From Bacillus subtilis (lineage in GTDB: Bacteria; Bacillota; Bacilli; Bacillales; Bacillaceae_C), in assembly GCF_008764245.1 (NCBI RefSeq), contig NZ_VTQV01000003.1:1-64000 (forward strand): a DNA stretch of 64,000 nt, written 5' to 3'. The notes beneath the pieces were generated by a model that did not search any database, was not told the origin of the DNA, and saw nothing but the letters and a program-made list of their open reading frames with translations. This document shows positions 1 through 8,998 of this stretch, piece after piece. The translations under genes and the position numbers were made by a program. How positions within the stretch are numbered: position 1 is the stretch's first letter; each line of letters starts with the position of its first letter.

Positions 1-58
1 CTGCTCGAAGGCTTCGCCGCCTCGAACTTCTTGGTCCTTTTTATCCTCCTTTTTGAAC
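1..58 (-). repeat. Fragment of a dispersed inverted-repeat-bounded element
   Basis: The first 58 bases, read on the minus strand, begin GTTCAAAAAGGAGG and continue into a GGCGGCGAAGCC segment. They match the first part of the complete element at 59700-59961. The window edge cuts the copy. Compared with the other copy it lacks about 57 bp after GGACC. It is probably a second, shorter variant of the same element in the opposite orientation. Confidence 0.8.
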
Positions 59-153
59 ACGCATTGATAGGGTTATTTTTGACACATTTGGTAGCTCGCA
101 TTATACTACATAATGATTGTGAAAGGGAAAACAATAGCTAAGGGAAGTAGTAT

Positions 154-567
154 ATGAAGAAGAAGTATATTTGGCTTGGATCTGCAATTCTAGTTTGTCT
201 CGCCATTTTCGTGACAACTGCATTACCCGTATCAACAGGTGGTCAGACGAAACTTCTGATTTTGCAGTTATTGCCTATATCAGAGGAAGTAGCGGCTAAT
301 GTAAACTTTCTATTCCGAAAATTAGTCCACTTGACAGCATTTGGCTTTCTCGCCATTTTATTCTACAATAGTTTTGAGAAAAATAGATTTCTACGGGCAT
401 GGATGATCACAACAAGTTATGCGGCAACAGATGAGATTCATCAAGCTTTCATTCCTGACAGAACAGGTTCGTTATGGGATGTAGGATTGGATTCACTTGG
501 TGCATTCCTCGCTTTGTTGGCCCTGCAATTTCTGCAAAAATATGTAGTGAGACGGAAGAAAGGATGA
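154..567 (+). CDS. VanZ-like family membrane protein
   Basis: A 137-residue, largely hydrophobic protein with about four membrane segments (roughly residues 7-24, 55-72, 80-92 and 108-128) and a basic tail ending RRKKG. It carries the VanZ-type pattern: KLVHLTAFG near residue 56, DEIHQAF near 93 with a following PDRTGS loop, and D109/D113 in the last helix. VanZ itself gives low-level teicoplanin resistance, but most chromosomal relatives have no known role, so resistance should not be assumed. An AAGGGAAG ribosome site lies just upstream. manA starts four bases after the stop, so the two are probably co-transcribed. The family call is firm; the function is unknown. Confidence 0.8.
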   Translation: MKKKYIWLGSAILVCLAIFVTTALPVSTGGQTKLLILQLLPISEEVAANVNFLFRKLVHLTAFGFLAILFYNSFEKNRFLRAWMITTSYAATDEIHQAFIPDRTGSLWDVGLDSLGAFLALLALQFLQKYVVRRKKG

Positions 568-571
568 CAAC

Positions 572-1519
572 ATGATGGAACCTTTATTTTTACAACCTGT
601 TTTTCAAGAAAGAATTTGGGGCGGCACGGCCCTGAAAACGCAATTTGGCTATGAGATCCCATCTGACCATACAGGAGAATGCTGGGCTATTTCTGCCCAT
701 CCAAATGGTCCTTCTATTATTAAAAATGGGCGATTTGCCGGCAAGACATTAATTGAACTTTGGGAAGAGCAACCGGAACTATTTGGAAACCATCCGACAA
801 AGGTATTTCCGCTCCTGACGAAAATTTTGGATGCAAATACAGATTTATCTGTGCAAGTCCATCCAGATGATGAGTATGCCAATGTTCATGAAAATGGCGA
901 GCTTGGTAAGACGGAATGCTGGTATATTATTGATTGTAAAGAGGGAGCAGAGCTGATATACGGGCATACTGCGAAAACAAAAGAGGATTTCATTAGTATG
1001 ATTGAGAAGGATGAATGGGATCAGTTGCTTCGCCGCGTGAAAATTAAACCAGGTGATTTCTTTTATGTTCCGAGTGGCACGATTCATGCATTAGGAGAAG
1101 GGACACTCGTGCTTGAAACACAGCAAAGTTCTGATACCACCTATCGATTATATGATTATGGCCGAGTTGGACAAGATGGGAAGACACGTGAACTACATAT
1201 TGACCAATCGATCGCTGTTGCTACAATTCCACATAAAAATGCCGATGTTCAAGAAGCGATTAGCAAAGTACCTGGAGCTGAAATTACGACTTTCGTGGAA
1301 GCGGAATATTTCACAGTCTATAAATGGGAAGTTGATGGAAAGGCTATTTTCGATCAAGACAAACCATTCATGCTCGTTAGTGTCATAGAAGGTGAAGCAG
1401 ACATGATGGTGGATGGCCAATTTTATCCGATTCAAAAAGGGGACCACTTTATTTTACCTGCTGAAATAGAAGCGATTGAATTAGATGGAAAGGCACAACT
1501 GATTGTCTCGCATGTGTAA
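572..1519 (+). CDS. manA: Mannose-6-phosphate isomerase, class I
   Basis: 315 residues, the usual length of the short Firmicutes enzyme. It interconverts mannose 6-phosphate and fructose 6-phosphate in the cytoplasm, passing mannose into glycolysis. Visible family features are WGG near residue 16, the zinc-site segment QVHPDD (H98) with E115, a second-cupin GTIHAL segment (H172), and the ETQQSSDTTYRLYDYGR block around 182-198 that includes the conserved arginine. The start is one of two tandem ATGs; the first gives the length above. In context it would take up mannose released by the three GH38 enzymes and GH125 downstream, once a kinase has phosphorylated it. A GC-rich hairpin follows. Confidence 0.95.
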   Translation: MMEPLFLQPVFQERIWGGTALKTQFGYEIPSDHTGECWAISAHPNGPSIIKNGRFAGKTLIELWEEQPELFGNHPTKVFPLLTKILDANTDLSVQVHPDDEYANVHENGELGKTECWYIIDCKEGAELIYGHTAKTKEDFISMIEKDEWDQLLRRVKIKPGDFFYVPSGTIHALGEGTLVLETQQSSDTTYRLYDYGRVGQDGKTRELHIDQSIAVATIPHKNADVQEAISKVPGAEITTFVEAEYFTVYKWEVDGKAIFDQDKPFMLVSVIEGEADMMVDGQFYPIQKGDHFILPAEIEAIELDGKAQLIVSHV

Positions 1520-1532
1520 TAAGAAACAGCGC

Positions 1533-1565
1533 AGAAGGGCGTTCCTCTTGGGGGGACGCCCTTCT
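1533..1565 (+). terminator. Hairpin after manA
   Basis: AGAAGGGCGT pairs with ACGCCCTTCT around a 13-nt loop, 14 bases after the manA stop. There is no clear T-run, so it may act as a weak or bidirectional terminator between the convergent manA and M14 peptidase genes, or as a 3'-end stabiliser. Confidence 0.6.
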
Positions 1566-1616
1566 GGATATCGTGAAGAACTCGACCAAAGTTCAAATGT
1601 AGTAGTCCTGTTAAAT

Positions 1617-2789
1617 TTATTTTAATGCCCTTACTAAAAGTGGTTGCATATCTGTGTAAATTTCGTCAAATTGGGAAATAGGGAGTGGGTTTTGGCCAAA
1701 CCCTAACTCGATTGTAAAGCCTGGTCTGCGGAATTCTTGGATAAACCAATCCTTGTAGCCTACAAAGCTATCAACATATTGGACGGCTTCATAGCCACTT
1801 GCTGCAGCAAAATCCTGGGCAAGTGCAGCAGATTCAGCCGGTTCCATACCTTCATATCCCCAATAAATTTCTTTGCCTTGTGTGTGCAAAGAAAGAAGAC
1901 GATCAAATCCTTCTCGTAAAGCTGACTGGGCCATGGCTTTCGTCTCTGGTTCACTAATCGGAGTAAGCCCGAGAAAATCACGAGGGCCGGGTTTAGTAGG
2001 TTTTCTTTTCTTTTCAAACTCCCAGTTGGCAGGAAATTGTTTATTTAAATCTACCCCGCGAATATTTGCTTTCCAGCCAGAAAAGTCCGTAAGGCCATTA
2101 TTCAACGTAATTAATTGTTTTTCCAAATCTTTAGGGGGGCCATTTAATACTAGGTCTACCCCATCCGGATTGACCATCGGAATGGCGAAAAGCTGTGATT
2201 GGTCATAAAGAGAAAGAGCTTGAACACCACTGATCTCTTGATCATCTACGAGAGCCCGTAAATAATCATTTAAAAATTGCATCAATATACAAGTTGTGAT
2301 CCATTCATTCGCATGAAAAGAGGCGTTGATCTGTATTTTTCTCTTGCCTTTTCCAATCTGTAGTTCATATAAGGGGTTGTTAAGAACACTGTTCCCGATC
2401 TGACGTTTCTGCAAAAAAGGATAATATTCCAAAAGAGCCCTTATATCCAAATTGAGTTGAGTAAAATCATAATGAACTTTTGGATCGACTATATTTTGGG
2501 TGATCCGCGAGGGAATAAGAAGTTTTTCACCTATTGAAAGATCTGTTGACTGATTTACAAGGAGTAAAGCATCCTGTTCAAGTTGGTACGATTTTGCAAG
2601 TCCCGATATTGTATCTCCATGCCGAATGATATGCGAGCTTATCGTATATCCGGGAATATGGACGGTTTGACCTACCCGAAGTTGTTCCACATTACGATCT
2701 GAATTGGAGTCGACGATTAGAACAAGGGGGATGGAGAATAATTGACTGTAATATTCGAGTGTATCCCCAGAGCGAACTTGTATTTCCAT
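1617..2789 (-). CDS. LysM-containing M14 family zinc peptidase (gamma-D-glutamyl-meso-diaminopimelate peptidase-like)
   Basis: About 390 residues: two LysM peptidoglycan-binding repeats (roughly 2-46 and 52-93), then a zinc carboxypeptidase domain. The first zinc pair is in ASFHANEW (H159, E162); the third histidine is in LSLHTQG, and the catalytic glutamate is probably in FTIELGFG near the C-terminus. This arrangement matches Bacillus endopeptidase I-type enzymes that cut gamma-D-Glu-mDAP bonds in wall peptides. No signal peptide is visible. The start is set at 2789 because GGAGGG lies a few bases before that ATG; an upstream in-frame ATG at 2810 would place the ribosome site inside the gene. 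It is transcribed towards manA. Substrate is inferred. Confidence 0.85.
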   Translation of the reverse strand: MEIQVRSGDTLEYYSQLFSIPLVLIVDSNSDRNVEQLRVGQTVHIPGYTISSHIIRHGDTISGLAKSYQLEQDALLLVNQSTDLSIGEKLLIPSRITQNIVDPKVHYDFTQLNLDIRALLEYYPFLQKRQIGNSVLNNPLYELQIGKGKRKIQINASFHANEWITTCILMQFLNDYLRALVDDQEISGVQALSLYDQSQLFAIPMVNPDGVDLVLNGPPKDLEKQLITLNNGLTDFSGWKANIRGVDLNKQFPANWEFEKKRKPTKPGPRDFLGLTPISEPETKAMAQSALREGFDRLLSLHTQGKEIYWGYEGMEPAESAALAQDFAAASGYEAVQYVDSFVGYKDWFIQEFRRPGFTIELGFGQNPLPISQFDEIYTDMQPLLVRALK

Positions 2790-2891
2790 AAGGCTTCCCT
2801 CCAAAAACATTCATCATATTAGATATATGAGATCTATTATAAAACATGACAGATGTGCTATCTGTAAAATTTTACTAGCCGCTTTTTTCTC

Positions 2892-4106
2892 CTATTCGCT
2901 TCCCAATGAAAATTCACCTTCAAATATTTCTCCTAACACTAAAGCAGCTGCGCCATTGGCTGTGGCAAAAACGCCTTGTTTGGAACAAAAGATTTCCGTA
3001 TCTCTCGCTTGTTTGGTCAGTGCTTTACTTGCAATTGTTTCTTTTATTTTTGGCAAGATAAATGCTTCTGCTTGGGCAACACCACCACCGATAATAATTT
3101 TAGTTGGATTCAAAATATGAATAAGATTGGTTAAGCCGATTCCAATATAGACGCCTGTTTTTTCTAGAATCTCTACAGCTAATTGATCCCCAGCAAGAGC
3201 GGCTTCATACACCAACTTCCCATCTATATTCCCGCCATCTTTGGCAGCCATGGTTTTTAGAATTGTGTGCTGTCCTTGCTCAATCAATTGTTGTGCCTCT
3301 CTTCCAATCGCCGGACCAGAAATAAGCGTCTCCCAACACCCATAGCTACCACAAGAACATGGTTTTCCATGAATATCAATCGTCATATGGCCAATTTCTC
3401 CAGCAAGATCATGTTCCCCATGAAAAAGCTTTCCGTTTAAGATAATCCCAGCTCCAACTCCACGCCCTATATTGAGAACAGCCATATTGTCATGATTCTT
3501 TCCATTTGAGAACCAATATTCTCCGAAAGCCATTGCCCGTACATCATTATCTACTTTGACGTGAAGGTCAAACCTTTCCTCTAGTTCATCCTTTAAAGGA
3601 ATCTCATGCAGATTTAAACCAGGCGCATAGACACTGATCCCTGTTTCTATATCCACTACCCCATGCATGCCAATCCCAATCCCAATCAATTCTTTATCTT
3701 GATGGAGATGAATAAGTTTCGTAATCGTATTTTCAATTAATTTAAGCAAGGAATCCTTGGAAATAGATAAAGGGATAGGGGCTTCCAATTTTTCAATGAT
3801 CGATCCCGATAAGTCGACAAGCACAGCGCGAATCATTTTTGTCCCAATATCGAGTCCAATAATATGATAATGGGTCTGATCAATGATCAGCATGGTTGGC
3901 TTTCTCCCACCAACAGATTCGCCTTGCTCACTCTCGATTACGAGACCCGAAGCAATCAGTTCATTCACAAGATTACTTACGGTTGGTGGAGTTAATTTTG
4001 TTTGTTTTGCAATCGTGGCTCGGGAAATGGGGCCCTCCGTGCGAATTTTATTTAAAATAATCGTGCGATTTAACGATTTCATCCATTTAAAACTTCCTTT
4101 TTTCAT
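2892..4106 (-). CDS. ROK family transcriptional repressor (XylR/NagC type)
   Basis: 404 residues. Residues about 10-60 form a winged helix-turn-helix (ISRATIAKQTKLTPPTVSNLVNEL). A sugar-kinase-fold ROK domain follows, starting at LDIGTK, with DNDVRAMAFGE, a GRGVGAGI phosphate loop, and the zinc motif CSCGSYGCWE near residue 250. Members repress sugar operons and release DNA on binding a sugar. The gene is divergent from galK with about 200 bp between them, which makes the gal genes its likely target; the inducer (galactose, or perhaps xylose or glucose) cannot be read from sequence. XylR is an alternative name, but no xylose genes are present. Confidence 0.88.
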   Translation of the reverse strand: MKKGSFKWMKSLNRTIILNKIRTEGPISRATIAKQTKLTPPTVSNLVNELIASGLVIESEQGESVGGRKPTMLIIDQTHYHIIGLDIGTKMIRAVLVDLSGSIIEKLEAPIPLSISKDSLLKLIENTITKLIHLHQDKELIGIGIGMHGVVDIETGISVYAPGLNLHEIPLKDELEERFDLHVKVDNDVRAMAFGEYWFSNGKNHDNMAVLNIGRGVGAGIILNGKLFHGEHDLAGEIGHMTIDIHGKPCSCGSYGCWETLISGPAIGREAQQLIEQGQHTILKTMAAKDGGNIDGKLVYEAALAGDQLAVEILEKTGVYIGIGLTNLIHILNPTKIIIGGGVAQAEAFILPKIKETIASKALTKQARDTEIFCSKQGVFATANGAAALVLGEIFEGEFSLGSE

Positions 4107-4217
4107 TGTGTCAAATCCTTTCTTTTAAATAGGGGCTCATACTATCTAGAGAGGAAAAACGGATGTTTTTATCAGTTTGTTCCTCCTTCAGGTTTCAGAA
4201 AATTAACGTTGCAAAAA

Positions 4218-4236
4218 TGTTATTTTTATAATAACA
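4218..4236. promoter_or_regulatory. Possible ROK operator in the galK divergent region
   Basis: TGTTATT-TTTAT-AATAACA is a perfect 7-bp inverted repeat midway between the ROK regulator and galK. A second AT-rich candidate, GTTAAATTAATTAATAAAG, lies about 20 bp further on. ROK repressors bind AT-rich dyads, so either could be the operator. No clear sigma-A promoter stands out from the AT-rich background. Confidence 0.4.
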
Positions 4237-4307
4237 TATAAAGTAAGTTAAATTAATTAATAAAGTTTTTCGGGGATTAAATTTTAAAAAATAAAGAGGT
4301 GACCGTT

Positions 4308-5477
4308 TTGGAAAATCTAGTGAAGTTAAAGCAGGAATTTGAAAAAGTATATGGGAATAGCGAAAATGTGCGCGTTTTCTTTGCGCCGGGACGTGTTAAT
4401 TTAATTGGAGAGCATACAGACTATAATGGTGGTCATGTTTTTCCATGTGCTTTAGATGTGGGGACAACGGCTTTAGTGAAAGAAAGAGATGATCAGACGC
4501 TAAGATTTTACTCAATGAATTTTGCTGAAAAAGGTGTTATAGAAGCGAATGTAAATGAACTTGTTTATAAGAAAAGTGATGATTGGGTGAATTATCCAAA
4601 AGGGGTGATTGATACCTTTCAGAAAGCCGGTCATAAACTTTCAAATGGTTTAGATATCTTGTATTTTGGCGATATCCCGAATGGCGCTGGTCTCTCTTCC
4701 TCTGCGTCACTTGAACTTGTTACATCTGTGATGATCAATGAATTATTTGGTTTTCAAGTGGAAATGCTCGATATGGTGAAGTACTCGCAAAAGGCGGAAA
4801 ATGAATTTGTCGGTGTGAATTGTGGAATTATGGATCAGTTTGCAAGTGGGATGGGGAAGAAAGATCATGCGGTTCTCTTAGATTGTCAGACACTTGAATA
4901 TCATTACACCCCTTTCCATTTGGAGGATTATGCTTTAGTTATTGCGAATACAAATAAAAGTCGCGGATTAGCAGACTCCAAATATAATGAACGTCGCGCG
5001 GAATGTGAGCGTGCTTTAAAACAACTACAAAAAGAATTAGATATCCAATCACTAGGGGATTTAACGGTAGACGAATTTGAAGCTCATAAATATTTGATTG
5101 AAAATGAAACAGACCGCAAACGGGCGAAACATGCGGTTTCCGAAAATGCTCGGACCTTAGTGGCCGTGGACAAACTGAATGAAGGGGACCTTGCCGCTTT
5201 TGGAAAATTGATGAGTGCTTCTCATCTATCTTTACGAGATGATTATGAAGTGACGGGGAAAGAATTGGACGCGCTCGTAGAAGCAGCTTGGAATGAAGAT
5301 GCCTTAGGAGCACGAATGACTGGAGCTGGCTTTGGTGGTTGCACGATCAACCTCGTGAAGAAAACCGATCTTGATACTTTCATCGAAAATGTTGGTGCAA
5401 GCTATGAAGAAGCGACAGGAATGAAGGCAGACTTTTACACGGTTGCCATCGGTGATGGTGCAAGAGAACTGCGGTGA
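4308..5477 (+). CDS. galK: Galactokinase
   Basis: About 389 residues. It phosphorylates galactose to galactose 1-phosphate, the first Leloir step. GHMP-kinase motifs are intact: the galactokinase signature GRVNLIGEHTDYNGG near residue 30, the ATP loop GAGLSSSASLE, and the C-terminal GARMTGAGFGGCTI. The preferred start is TTG at 4308, because AAAGAGGTGA sits just before it at normal spacing; a GTG at 4299 would overlap that ribosome site. It leads a galK-galE-galT cluster divergent from a ROK regulator. It would accept galactose released by the GH4 alpha-galactosidase near 37 kb. Confidence 0.95.
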   Translation: MENLVKLKQEFEKVYGNSENVRVFFAPGRVNLIGEHTDYNGGHVFPCALDVGTTALVKERDDQTLRFYSMNFAEKGVIEANVNELVYKKSDDWVNYPKGVIDTFQKAGHKLSNGLDILYFGDIPNGAGLSSSASLELVTSVMINELFGFQVEMLDMVKYSQKAENEFVGVNCGIMDQFASGMGKKDHAVLLDCQTLEYHYTPFHLEDYALVIANTNKSRGLADSKYNERRAECERALKQLQKELDIQSLGDLTVDEFEAHKYLIENETDRKRAKHAVSENARTLVAVDKLNEGDLAAFGKLMSASHLSLRDDYEVTGKELDALVEAAWNEDALGARMTGAGFGGCTINLVKKTDLDTFIENVGASYEEATGMKADFYTVAIGDGARELR

Positions 5478-5528
5478 CACGCACGAAGCGAATAATATCG
5501 AATGATATTTTAATAGGAGGGGAAATAG

Positions 5529-6518
5529 ATGGCGATTTTAGTATGTGGTGGTGCAGGGTATATTGGCAGTCATGCAGTGGCGCAGTTGCTGGCACAAGAT
5601 GAAGATGTGGTTGTAGTGGATAATTTGCAAAAGGGGCATAAAGAAGCTTTATTAGATGGGGCCAAGTTTTACAATGGGGATATAAGAGATTTGGCGTTTT
5701 TAGATCAAGTTTTCACGGAAAATAAGATAGAAGCTGTGATGCATTTTGCAGCTAACTCTCTTGTAGGGGAAAGTGTGGAGATCCCGCTAGACTATTATGA
5801 TAATAATGTTGGCGGAGCGCTCTCCTTATTACAAACGATGAAGAAGCATAAGGTAGACAAAATTGTATTCTCCTCCACAGCCGCGGTCTTTGGAGAACCT
5901 ACAGAGATTCCGATTCCTGAGACAGCGATGACAGATCCAACTAATCCTTATGGGGAAACAAAGTTGGCAATCGAGAAAATGTTGAAATGGACAGAAGCAG
6001 CTCATGGCATTCATTATGTCGTTTTACGTTATTTTAATGTAGCAGGGGCTCATCCTAATGGCATCGTCGGAGAAGATCATGATCCGGAGACTCATCTCAT
6101 CCCGATCATTTTACAAGTAGCACTCGGAAAACGGAAGGAAATTTCTATTTTTGGAGAGGACTATGATACCCCTGATGGCACATGCATTCGTGACTATATT
6201 CATGTCATGGACCTAGTCGATGCTCATCTGCTTGCCATTGAGAAATTACGCAAAACAGGAGAAAGTGGAATTTATAATTTAGGAAATGGAAATGGTTTTA
6301 GTGTGAAGGAAGTGATTGAAGTAGCACGAAAAGTAACAGAAAAAGAAATTCCCGCTGTTGTCGCCCCAAGACGTGCCGGTGATCCTGCTAGACTTGTCGC
6401 ATCTTCTGAAAAGGCGAAAAAAGAACTTGGGTGGAAGCCACAACATGCTTCATTGGAATCCATGATCCAAAGTGCTTGGGATTGGTTTGTTGAACATCCT
6501 AATGGCTACGAAAAATAA
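5529..6518 (+). CDS. galE: UDP-glucose 4-epimerase
   Basis: 329 residues, full length for GalE. It interconverts UDP-galactose and UDP-glucose with bound NAD. An N-terminal Rossmann motif GGAGYIGSHAV is followed by FSSTAAVFGEP and the catalytic YGETK (Tyr/Lys of the short-chain dehydrogenase type), then RYFNVAGA and IRDYIHVMDL. A TAGGAGGGG ribosome site precedes the ATG. It lies 51 bp after galK and is presumably in the same transcript; a hairpin separates it from galT. Confidence 0.96.
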   Translation: MAILVCGGAGYIGSHAVAQLLAQDEDVVVVDNLQKGHKEALLDGAKFYNGDIRDLAFLDQVFTENKIEAVMHFAANSLVGESVEIPLDYYDNNVGGALSLLQTMKKHKVDKIVFSSTAAVFGEPTEIPIPETAMTDPTNPYGETKLAIEKMLKWTEAAHGIHYVVLRYFNVAGAHPNGIVGEDHDPETHLIPIILQVALGKRKEISIFGEDYDTPDGTCIRDYIHVMDLVDAHLLAIEKLRKTGESGIYNLGNGNGFSVKEVIEVARKVTEKEIPAVVAPRRAGDPARLVASSEKAKKELGWKPQHASLESMIQSAWDWFVEHPNGYEK

Positions 6519-6539
6519 GTGTTGGTGAACAAATGGAAC

Positions 6540-6566
6540 ATCAGGTGAGGGACAATCTCACCTGAT
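6540..6566 (+). terminator. Hairpin between galE and galT
   Basis: ATCAGGTGAG pairs perfectly with CTCACCTGAT around GGACAAT and is followed by TTTCT. It resembles an intrinsic terminator with a short T-tail. It may end part of the galKE transcript or protect its 3' end, lowering galT relative to galKE. Confidence 0.65.
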
Positions 6567-6647
6567 TTCTCTAAAGGACGGAAAAAAATATCGCCTTATG
6601 TAGAAAAAGGTGGTCAGCCGTTCAAAACAGAAAGAGGAGGTCGCTTG

Positions 6648-8171
6648 ATGAATATCTATTCCGCATTGGACCAACTAATCCAGTATGGCTTGAAGAAAAA
6701 GCTAATTGAAAAATGGGATGTTGACTTTGTGCGTAATCAGTTGCTGCAAGCCCTTGATTTAGAGGATTGGGACGCAGATACAACGTCAACAGAGACAGAT
6801 TCCATAGAGGAATCTCTTGTGCATATTTTGGCGAATATTTTAGATTGGGCAGCTGAAAACGGAAAATTGGAGCATAATACCGTCACGTTCCGAGATTTGC
6901 TTGACACAAAATTAATGGGTACTTTCATTGCCAGACCTTCAACCATTATCCGCAACTTTTATTCGATTTATAAAGAAGAAGGGCCTCAGAAAGCAACGGA
7001 ATACTTTTATCAATTGGCAAAAGATTCCCATTATATTCGAACCGACCGAATTGCCAAAAATGAACATTGGTTTTCTGCGACTCCTTATGGTGATGTAGAA
7101 ATAACGATTAATTTATCAAAGCCTGAAAAAGATCCGGTCGCGATTTCAGCAGAAAGAACAAAAAAGACGTCTAGTTATCCAAAATGTTTATTATGTAAAG
7201 AAAACATGGGGTATTCCGGAAGAGTGGATCATCCAGCTCGCCAAAATCACCGGATTATCCCAGTGGAATTAGAAGGAGAACAATGGTATTTACAATATTC
7301 TCCTTATGTTTATTATAACGAGCATGCGATCGTTTTCTCTGGTGAACATGTTCCTATGAAAATATCGAAGACAGGTTTTAACCGTTTATTAGCATTTGTC
7401 GAACAATTCCCCCACTATTTTGTTGGTTCCAATGCTGATTTGCCAATTGTTGGTGGCTCAATCTTAAGTCATGATCACTTCCAAGGTGGGAACCATATCT
7501 TTCCAATGGCAAAGGCAGAAATGGAATACACTTTTTCCTTTAATGGCTATGAAGAGATAGAAGCGGGAATTGTGCACTGGCCTATGTCTGTCATTCGTTT
7601 AAGAGGAAAAAACCGTCAGCAAATAGCGGAATTAGCTGACTATGTTTTGAAACGTTGGCAAGCTTACAGTGACCCAACAGTGGAAATAATGGCTTCAACA
7701 GATGGTGTTCCTCATAATACGATTACACCAATTGTGCGCCGTTCTGGAGAATTTTATGAATTTGATCTTGTCTTAAGAAATAACCGCACGAATGAACAAC
7801 ACCCACTGGGAATCTTTCATCCGCATGCGGAAGTTCATCATATCAAAAAGGAAAACATCGGCTTAATTGAAGTGATGGGCTTAGCTGTGCTGCCAGGACG
7901 ATTGAAGGATGAGCTTCAACTTGTCGGTGAATATCTTCTTCTGCCTGATTATGAATCAAAATTAAAAGCAGATCAACTGACAGAAAAGCATGCTGAATGG
8001 GCATGTCATATCAAAGCTGAGTATCCAAATTTGAGCGAAGAGAATGTTTTGGATATTTTGCACAAAGAAGTTGGCCATGTATTCTCAACGGTATTAGAAC
8101 ATGCTGGTGTGTTCAAACGAACAAAAGAAGGAAAAGCAGCCTTCAAAAAATTTATCGAGACAATTTCGTAA
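6648..8171 (+). CDS. galT: Galactose-1-phosphate uridylyltransferase (Firmicutes type 2)
   Basis: About 507 residues, typical of the longer Firmicutes GalT. It exchanges UMP between UDP-glucose and galactose 1-phosphate. Recognisable segments are SYPKCLLCKENMGYSGR, RIIPVELEGEQWYLQYSPY, and the histidine-rich SILSHDHFQGGNH around the nucleotide-transfer site. AGGAGG at 6635-6640 is well spaced for ATG at 6648, so that start is preferred over the overlapping TTG three bases earlier. It completes the galKET set. About 830 bp of intergenic DNA follows. Confidence 0.94.
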   Translation: MNIYSALDQLIQYGLKKKLIEKWDVDFVRNQLLQALDLEDWDADTTSTETDSIEESLVHILANILDWAAENGKLEHNTVTFRDLLDTKLMGTFIARPSTIIRNFYSIYKEEGPQKATEYFYQLAKDSHYIRTDRIAKNEHWFSATPYGDVEITINLSKPEKDPVAISAERTKKTSSYPKCLLCKENMGYSGRVDHPARQNHRIIPVELEGEQWYLQYSPYVYYNEHAIVFSGEHVPMKISKTGFNRLLAFVEQFPHYFVGSNADLPIVGGSILSHDHFQGGNHIFPMAKAEMEYTFSFNGYEEIEAGIVHWPMSVIRLRGKNRQQIAELADYVLKRWQAYSDPTVEIMASTDGVPHNTITPIVRRSGEFYEFDLVLRNNRTNEQHPLGIFHPHAEVHHIKKENIGLIEVMGLAVLPGRLKDELQLVGEYLLLPDYESKLKADQLTEKHAEWACHIKAEYPNLSEENVLDILHKEVGHVFSTVLEHAGVFKRTKEGKAAFKKFIETIS

Positions 8172-8295
8172 AAAACTAACTAATTTTTAGAGGTTTATTT
8201 TTTTCAACTAAGAAGAATTTCTTGCATTTTTAATAGTCGAGTCAATTTCCTAATTGCTTATTAATGTCATTACACGAACTTTATTGTTAAAGGAG

Positions 8296-8469
8296 ATTGA
8301 ATTGCTAGTCCATGTATTTCCTTAACTTAGTTGATTGGAGCGGAAGGTGGTAACTCCTGGGGGATTAGCGTGACAAATGAGATCCCGCAGGAGCATATGA
8401 GCTGCCCCCCGGAAAGCGTCACCTGAAGCGTAAATCAACGTTGTTCGGATTTGAAGGCTAAAATCTCTA
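8296..8469 (+). repeat. GC-rich dispersed intergenic repeat, copy A
   Basis: A 174-bp segment from ATTGAATTGCTAGTC to GGCTAAAATCTCTA, with a central GATTGGAGCGGAAGGTGG. It is nearly the reverse complement of 27621-27790, with long identical blocks at both ends and a diverged centre. The style (GGAGCGGAAGG...CCCGGAAAGCG...AAATCAACG) resembles intergenic repeats common in Bacillaceae genomes; I cannot name the family. It lies in the 827-bp gap after galT (8172-8998), which also holds a terminator-like hairpin, a degraded repeat-like patch near 8600-8690, and the promoter region of the mannosidase operon. No gene is visible in the gap. Confidence 0.8.
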
Positions 8470-8502
8470 TCAGGAAAATGATTCAGTCAACATAGATTCA
8501 TA

Positions 8503-8565
8503 AAAAAATCGTCCTTTCTGAAAATGAAGTTTTGTAACTTTTTTTACTAGATTGGACGATTTTTT
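8503..8565. terminator. Terminator-like inverted repeat after galT
   Basis: AAAAAATCGTCC pairs with GGACGATTTTTT, with an A-run on one side and a T-run on the other, so it could terminate in both directions. The 39-nt loop contains a small AAGTT/AACTT hairpin. The long loop lowers confidence. Confidence 0.5.
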
Positions 8566-8828
8566 CTGTGCTTTTAGAGATAGTTCTTAAAAGAAACGGC
8601 TATATTTTAAGTGCGAGATTGACGCAGAAGGCGGCGACTACCGCGGGATTTGAGACATCTTAAGTTGTTACATGACCGAAAAAGCAAAAGCCGCCCGAGA
8701 AAAAGGAGATGTCCAATTTATGGTATTCAAAAGCTAGATCTCATTCCATACTATTTTCCGATTACTCAAAATAAAATACTTTGTTTTGTTGATTATATTT
8801 AGAAAAACTGAAAAAATAATATGGAACG

Positions 8829-8859
8829 ATCTAGAGGGATTGACATTGTTTTTCTAGAT
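8829..8859 (+). promoter_or_regulatory. Possible promoter and operator of the mannosidase operon
   Basis: TTGACA at 8840-8845 could be a -35 box with a weak -10 (TAAGGT) 17 bp later. It sits between the arms of a perfect inverted repeat, ATCTAGA (8829-8835) and TCTAGAT (8853-8859), which would suit an operator. A weak cre-like TGACAGCGGTTTCC follows near 8932. All of this is inference from motif shape. Confidence 0.35.
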
Positions 8860-8998
8860 TACTAAGGTATAGATGTAAGATTAGCAATGAAATAAGGTTA
8901 AGAGATAAATATAGGGATCGTCTAAGAATATTTGACAGCGGTTTCCATGAGTGACATTAAAAAGTATGTAAGTGATTACTAGAAAGGACTGGAGCAAC

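Noticed and set aside
2827-3120. 97-codon plus-strand frame at the end of the ROK repressor
   Set aside because: It is antisense to the C-terminal ROK domain, and no promoter or homologous domain is evident.
5380-5595. Antisense frame over the galK-galE junction
   Set aside because: It overlaps two well-supported genes on the other strand; composition is a mirror of theirs.
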